From: Larix sibirica
Taxonomy: Eukaryota; Streptophyta; Pinopsida; Pinales; Pinaceae
Assembly: GCA_004151065.3 (NCBI GenBank)
Contig: NWUY0300015383.1
Span: 1,623-25,446, forward strand
Reading direction: 5' to 3'
Length of the DNA: 23,824 bases
A model generated the notes under the pieces. That model saw only the letters and a list, made by a program, of their open reading frames with translations, made no database searches and was not told the DNA's origin. The translations under genes were made by a program, and so were the position numbers. Shown piece by piece: positions 21,069-23,824 of this stretch (position 1 is the stretch's first letter; each line of letters opens with the position of its first letter).

Positions 21069-21639
21069 ATCACAGAAGTAAGACCAGAGTTGACATTGGT
21101 GGTGAGAATGGTTTCCACTGTGTGCAACTATGACAACATTTTTTTACTGGGAATTCAAAACAAATGGAGCCATCTGTACTGGGAATTCAAAACAAATGGA
21201 ACCATCTGTGTTCAAGTGAGCAATGCTGAATCCTAATTCTCTGAAAGAATATCATGATGAAACCTACGGCAATGAACGCATTAATTTCTTCTTTTTTCTC
21301 TGGAAACTAAACAACTGCCTGCAGGTGGGACTGTCCGACATTCTGGAACTGAAGGATTTAACCTACAGAAATTTGGAGGAAGTAGCAAATGCGAAGATAT
21401 ATGGGACCCTCTTAGCCGAGAACACCATTGGAGTTTTCCATGACCACTGTCTCACTTTCCATCTGGACATGGGTGTGGATGGTACCCGCAACTCATTCAG
21501 ATGAAGAGAGTGGAAGTTCCTCATGGGGAGTCTCCAAGAAAGAGCTCTTGGACAGTGGAAAAAAAGGTTTCCAAGAGAGAGGAAGATGCCCATATCCCAT
21601 TTGATGTCAAGAAACCCGCAGATATTTTGGTGGTGAATC
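21069..21639 (+). pseudogene. Copper amine oxidase gene fragment (two exons, one intron)
   Basis: Copper amine oxidases deaminate primary amines and polyamines to aldehydes with release of H2O2, in the apoplast or peroxisome. The first exon piece follows an acceptor-like gtgcag and reads ITEVRPELTLVVRMVSTVCN then YDN. TVCNYDN is the topaquinone site (family T-x-x-N-Y-D/E), whose Tyr at 21129-21131 becomes the cofactor; the usual Gly is Cys here. It ends WEFKTNGTICVQ before donor GTGAGC. The intron (21216-21324, 109 bp, GT-AG, phase 0) ends gcctgcag. The second exon reads VGLSDILELKDLTYRNLEEV, YGTLLAENTIGV and FHDHCLTFHLDMGVDG, with the HxH copper ligands at 21439-21447. A frameshift at about 21500 separates NSFR from KRVEVPHGESPRKSSWTVEK and KPADILVVN. 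A 32-bp duplication and a 1-bp insertion lie in the first exon. An LTR ends the fragment at 21640. Confidence 0.92.
21145..21208 (+). repeat. 32-bp tandem duplication inside the amine oxidase exon
   Basis: Units 21145-21176 and 21177-21208 both start tactgggaattc and differ at one base (g or a in atggNgcc/atggaacc). Together with one apparently extra T just before, the insertion totals 33 bp, so the frame recovers after an 11-residue out-of-frame insert. Confidence 0.9.
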
Positions 21640-21847
21640 TATTGTAAATATTAATTATGAGTTGATTGCGTATCTAGTTTGCGTTGACTTAGTCAGTAAT
21701 TTAGTCAGTCAATCTGTCAGCCTGTAATGGAAGTCAATTTATCAGAATATGGAGTTCACATATCATTATATTTAAACATCTACATAGTAGTTCAGAAGTC
21801 AATTTCTTAAATATATGTCACTCAGAAATTTAATTACAGTCTCTAAT
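21640..21847 (+). repeat. Solo or truncated Copia LTR (same family as 464-694)
   Basis: It aligns with 464-671 over 208 bp with no gaps, by eye about 85 percent identical. Both contain aaatattaattatgag, gattgcgtatcta, gacttagtcagt, catagtagttc and aatttaattacagtct. The start is TATTGT where the other copy has TGTTGG, so the terminal TG has mutated. It directly follows the amine oxidase motif DILVVN and supplies the stop that ends that frame. No primer binding site or internal region follows, and amine oxidase sequence does not resume, so the right end may be truncated or the far flank deleted. Confidence 0.85.
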
Positions 21848-22100
21848 TCGATAGGCGCTACAATGAGCTTTACAATGAGCTTTTCATTGTATATGAAGGG
21901 CGATAGCGTGCTTTTAATCAGGATTAAGGATGGGCGGCTCTGATGAAGAATGGGCGCATATTCTTTAGTCGAGCACATCATCCAATGACTCGAATTTGGG
22001 GTTTGCCAACGGGTTGCCGAAAAGGTTTTTTGCTAATGAGAATTTGGGTTTCCGTTTTTTTGCTAATCACAGCTTAATCAAACTGCTGCCACGCGGTGGG
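21848..22100. other. Spacer between LTR and minisatellite
   Basis: No gene recognised. A short repeat of tacaatgagctt occurs twice near 21860-21885, and ttttttgctaat occurs twice near 22027-22070. Confidence 0.5.
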
Positions 22101-22185
22101 GAAGGGAATCGTTCGGTGGCGCTGTGAAGGGAATCGATCGGCGGGGAAGGGAATCGATCGGACGGGAAGGGAATCGGTCGGTGGC
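22101..22185. repeat. GC-rich minisatellite (about 4 units)
   Basis: The word gaagggaatcg-tcgg starts at 22101, 22126, 22146 and 22166 (spacing 25, 20, 20 bp). The first and last units are followed by tggcgctg. The stretch is rich in CpG and in cgatcg palindromes, unlike the AT-rich surroundings, and lies just before the ABCG fragments. Confidence 0.85.
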
Positions 22186-22229
22186 GCTGCGGTGGTTTTG
22201 CAGGAAGCGGAGGGGGCTGACGAAGGGGT

Positions 22230-22340
22230 GTAGTCGCATTGATAATGGAAAGAACAGTCTTCTACAGGGAAAAGGCCACAGGAATGTACTCCGCTCTGCC
22301 TTATGCCCTTGCTCAGGTAGACCCTTTCATGTACTTTCTT
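22230..22340 (+). pseudogene. ABCG/PDR transporter exon fragment, copy 1
   Basis: This is part of the second transmembrane domain of a full-size PDR-type (ABCG) exporter, a plasma-membrane ATP-driven pump of plants and fungi. The reading from 22230 is VVALIMERTVFYREKATGMY then SALPYALAQ to 22316, followed by a splice-donor-like GTAGAC and intron sequence ccctttcatgtactt. ERTVFYRExAxGMYSALPYAxAQ is the hallmark PDR segment. Compared with copy 2 at 22523-22668, this one keeps the seven bases that copy 2 has lost, but has lost everything upstream of VVA and has no following exon next to it. Confidence 0.88.
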
Positions 22341-22516
22341 GCAATCTCTTCGTCCATGCCCTCGTCTTCTTCGTCATCCACTAAGTTTTTGTTTAATTGC
22401 AGCAGATAAAGAAACTGGTCTGTTTCTCGGCGGTGGAAGCGTTTCGGCTCTCGGGCGTTAATGGTGTCCACCAGAGCCTCCGCCTCTCGGCCACGTTTTT
22501 TGAGCGCCTCAGACAT
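22313..22516 (-). other. Unidentified 67-codon ORF between the ABCG copies
   Basis: The minus strand from ATG at 22514-22516 has an open frame of 67 codons with coding-like, charged composition (MSEALKKRGREAEALVDTIN, FHRRETDQFLYLLQLNKNLV, DDEEDEGMDEEIARKYMKG). I do not recognise it. GC content is higher than in flanking DNA. Its last codons overlap the intron start of ABCG copy 1, so it could be a first exon of a displaced gene or a chance ORF. Confidence 0.2.
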
Positions 22517-22522
22517 TAATGA

Positions 22523-22996
22523 GGAATAGCAATGGGATCCGTGTTCGCCGCAAATCTCTTCTTAGGTTTCAACAATGTTGTCTCTGTGCTACCAGTAGTC
22601 GATGTGGAAAGTTCTACAGGGAAAAGGCGGCAGGAATGTACTCCGCTCTGCCCTATGCCCTTGCTCAGGTAAACCCTTTCATGTACTTTGTTATTATTTG
22701 AATTTATATTTATAATGAAAAAAAGATAAATATAGAATTTATCCAGAAGAACGGTAAATTGCACTTGCACGAGCCGCAATAACCAGCTTGCTGTACAGCA
22801 TGCTTGGCTGCTTTGTTTGCCGTTGGCTTTTCTCTCATACCAAAGATATATTTGTGGGTTAGGTTTTGATCGAAGTACCATACATATTTGTGCAAACGAT
22901 GGTGTATGGAGTGACGGTGTATTCATTCATCGACTTCGGGTGGACAACGGCCAAATTATTTTGGTATTTGTATATGATGTTCTTCACCCTCCTTTA
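22523..22996 (+). pseudogene. ABCG/PDR transporter fragment, copy 2 (two exons, one intron)
   Basis: Same protein region as copy 1 but longer. Exon A reads MGSVFAANLFLGFNNVVSVL then PVVDVE (22532-22609), matching the PDR block MGSMYAAVLFLG-xNAxSVQPVVxVE. It then has a 7-base loss (compare copy 1) that shifts the frame, and resumes FYREKAAGMYSALPYALAQ (22612-22668). The intron 22669-22862 (194 bp) runs from GTAAAC to TTAG in phase 0. Exon B from 22863 reads VLIEVPYIFVQTMVYGVTVY, SFIDFGWTTAKLFWY and LYMMFFTLL, the next PDR transmembrane segments (IEIPYxxxQTxxYxxIxYxMIGFxWTxxKFFWYLxxMFFTLLY). Reading stops at TAN, with the N at 22997. PDR proteins are about 1,400 residues; only ~90 are here and no nucleotide-binding domain is present. 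The 7-base loss makes this copy non-functional as it stands. Confidence 0.92.
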
Positions 22997-22997
22997 N
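22997..22997. other. Single N, probable sequence join
   Basis: The N falls at the third base of the codon where PDR proteins have Tyr (FFTLLY). Sequence before it is clean PDR coding sequence and sequence after it does not continue the family. This resembles the N at 5134, which also sits at a break. Confidence 0.7.
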
Positions 22998-23824
22998 TCC
23001 AAGGCCCTCGAAATAGGACAACTTATTTTCCTTTCATAGAGATCCCTTACTGCTTAACCTTCCTTATGTTGAGTATAATGATTTCCTCCAACTATAGAAT
23101 CATAGAGTGAGAAGGTGAATGTCAATAAGGAGGCACTATGCATATGGTACATGGTTAACTAGTCCAATATTTCATCAACTCATGGAAATACACTTCCTCA
23201 ATTTACACCTTCTATGGATGCAACTATTTAGATACAAATGGGAATAAATTAGGGAGCCATCGTGTTGGGCAAAAAATATGTCATATTATGCATTTATGAA
23301 AACATTTTCATTCCTTGTATTTTAAAGATGATATATAATATCAATTTTAATACATTTCCATGTTGTATGAAATACCATAACCCATGTGAGAGACTCTCCT
23401 TAAAAAAATATTCTTTCAAGTACTATTCAATGGGAGTAATTGATGGAAAAGCTTATAATTAATCTCAAAAAGACTAAATGTATTCAAAGTAGCAAATGTG
23501 ATTCTTTAAGCTTTCATTTTTGCCAAAAATAGGACACTTGGGCTAGGTTACCCCTATGTATTTCAGGTGCTATGCAATGGGAATGCCTCCATGAATTAAA
23601 AACCAAGAAAATATATATTTTTGGCTTTGAGACCTACATTCTCTAAATAGATTTTAACAGACAATGCCATGTTTTATCTTTTGACATAGTCCTTAAGACA
23701 TTAATTAATTTGACATCGAAGGCAACACTAAATGTTGACCATTGATATATGTTAGTAGGGTTATACATTTCTATATTCTAATCCTTTAAAAAGGGATGCT
23801 AACCAATATCTCATGAATATATTG
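22998..23824. other. AT-rich sequence without recognisable genes
   Basis: No coding family, RNA gene or repeat boundary is recognised. It may come from a different contig because it follows the N at 22997. Confidence 0.55.

Noticed and set aside
21012-21236. Amine oxidase reading starting at ATG 21012 and running past 21215
   Set aside because: Sequence before 21069 has no family similarity and looks like intron ending gtgcag; after 21215 there is a donor GTGAGC.
1-21847. The two related LTRs as the pair bounding one giant element
   Set aside because: RNase H and a polypurine tract precede the LTR at 464, making it a 3' LTR; no primer binding site or gag follows it and no polypurine tract precedes the second.
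23031-23100. FIEIPYCLTFLMLSIMIS resembles the PDR segment IEIPYxxxQTxxY
   Set aside because: The true exon with this segment is at 22863-22996. This stretch lies after the N and matches only the first few residues, so it is probably chance.
1-23824. CRISPR array, bacterial operon or canonical tRNA/rRNA gene
   Set aside because: No regularly spaced short repeats with unique spacers, no operon-like gene packing, and no clear cloverleaf or rRNA sequence; content is plant nuclear.

Overview
The window looks like plant nuclear DNA: AT-rich, densely layered with decayed retrotransposons, and carrying exon-intron fragments of plant gene families. It resembles a large repeat-rich genome, perhaps a gymnosperm, but nothing here fixes the species. 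I see no intact protein-coding gene. Every recognisable coding region is broken by stops, frameshifts or truncation. Single N characters at 5134 and 22997 look like sequence joins.

Layout. (1) 1-694: the 3' end of a Ty1/Copia element on the + strand (RNase H, polypurine tract, LTR). (2) 1706-9587: a nearly complete plant L1-type LINE on the + strand, bounded by a 17-bp target-site duplication. It has ORF1 (DUF4283-like domain, CCHC knuckle), a TGATG junction, ORF2 (endonuclease, RT, zf-RVT, RNase H), and an unexplained third ORF in its 3' part. It landed at the edge of one unit of an ~87-bp tandem repeat. ORF2 holds an exact 524-bp repeat around one N, probably an assembly artefact. (3) 9.6-14.4 kb: AT-rich spacer with two sets of diverged tandem repeats, a possible tRNA-derived SINE and a minus-strand PPR gene relic. 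(4) 14.4-20.96 kb: a minus-strand element inferred from an LTR edge, a Met-tRNA-type primer binding site and a long decayed ORF of unknown family. A piece of Ty3/Gypsy RNase H is embedded in that ORF. (5) 19.27-22.997 kb: host gene fragments, all on the + strand: a short-chain dehydrogenase (SDR) C-terminus, a copper amine oxidase with an intron, and a PDR/ABCG transporter with an intron. A second LTR of the Copia family from (1) interrupts the amine oxidase. (6) After 22997: AT-rich sequence with no recognisable gene.

The genes do not form a pathway. The window records successive insertions, with pieces of host genes kept at DNA level (introns present) beside or inside retroelements. The most interesting parts are the minus-strand chimeric element, the three-family fragment cluster and the extra LINE ORF. 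Homology calls rest on recognising motifs by eye; no database search was run.
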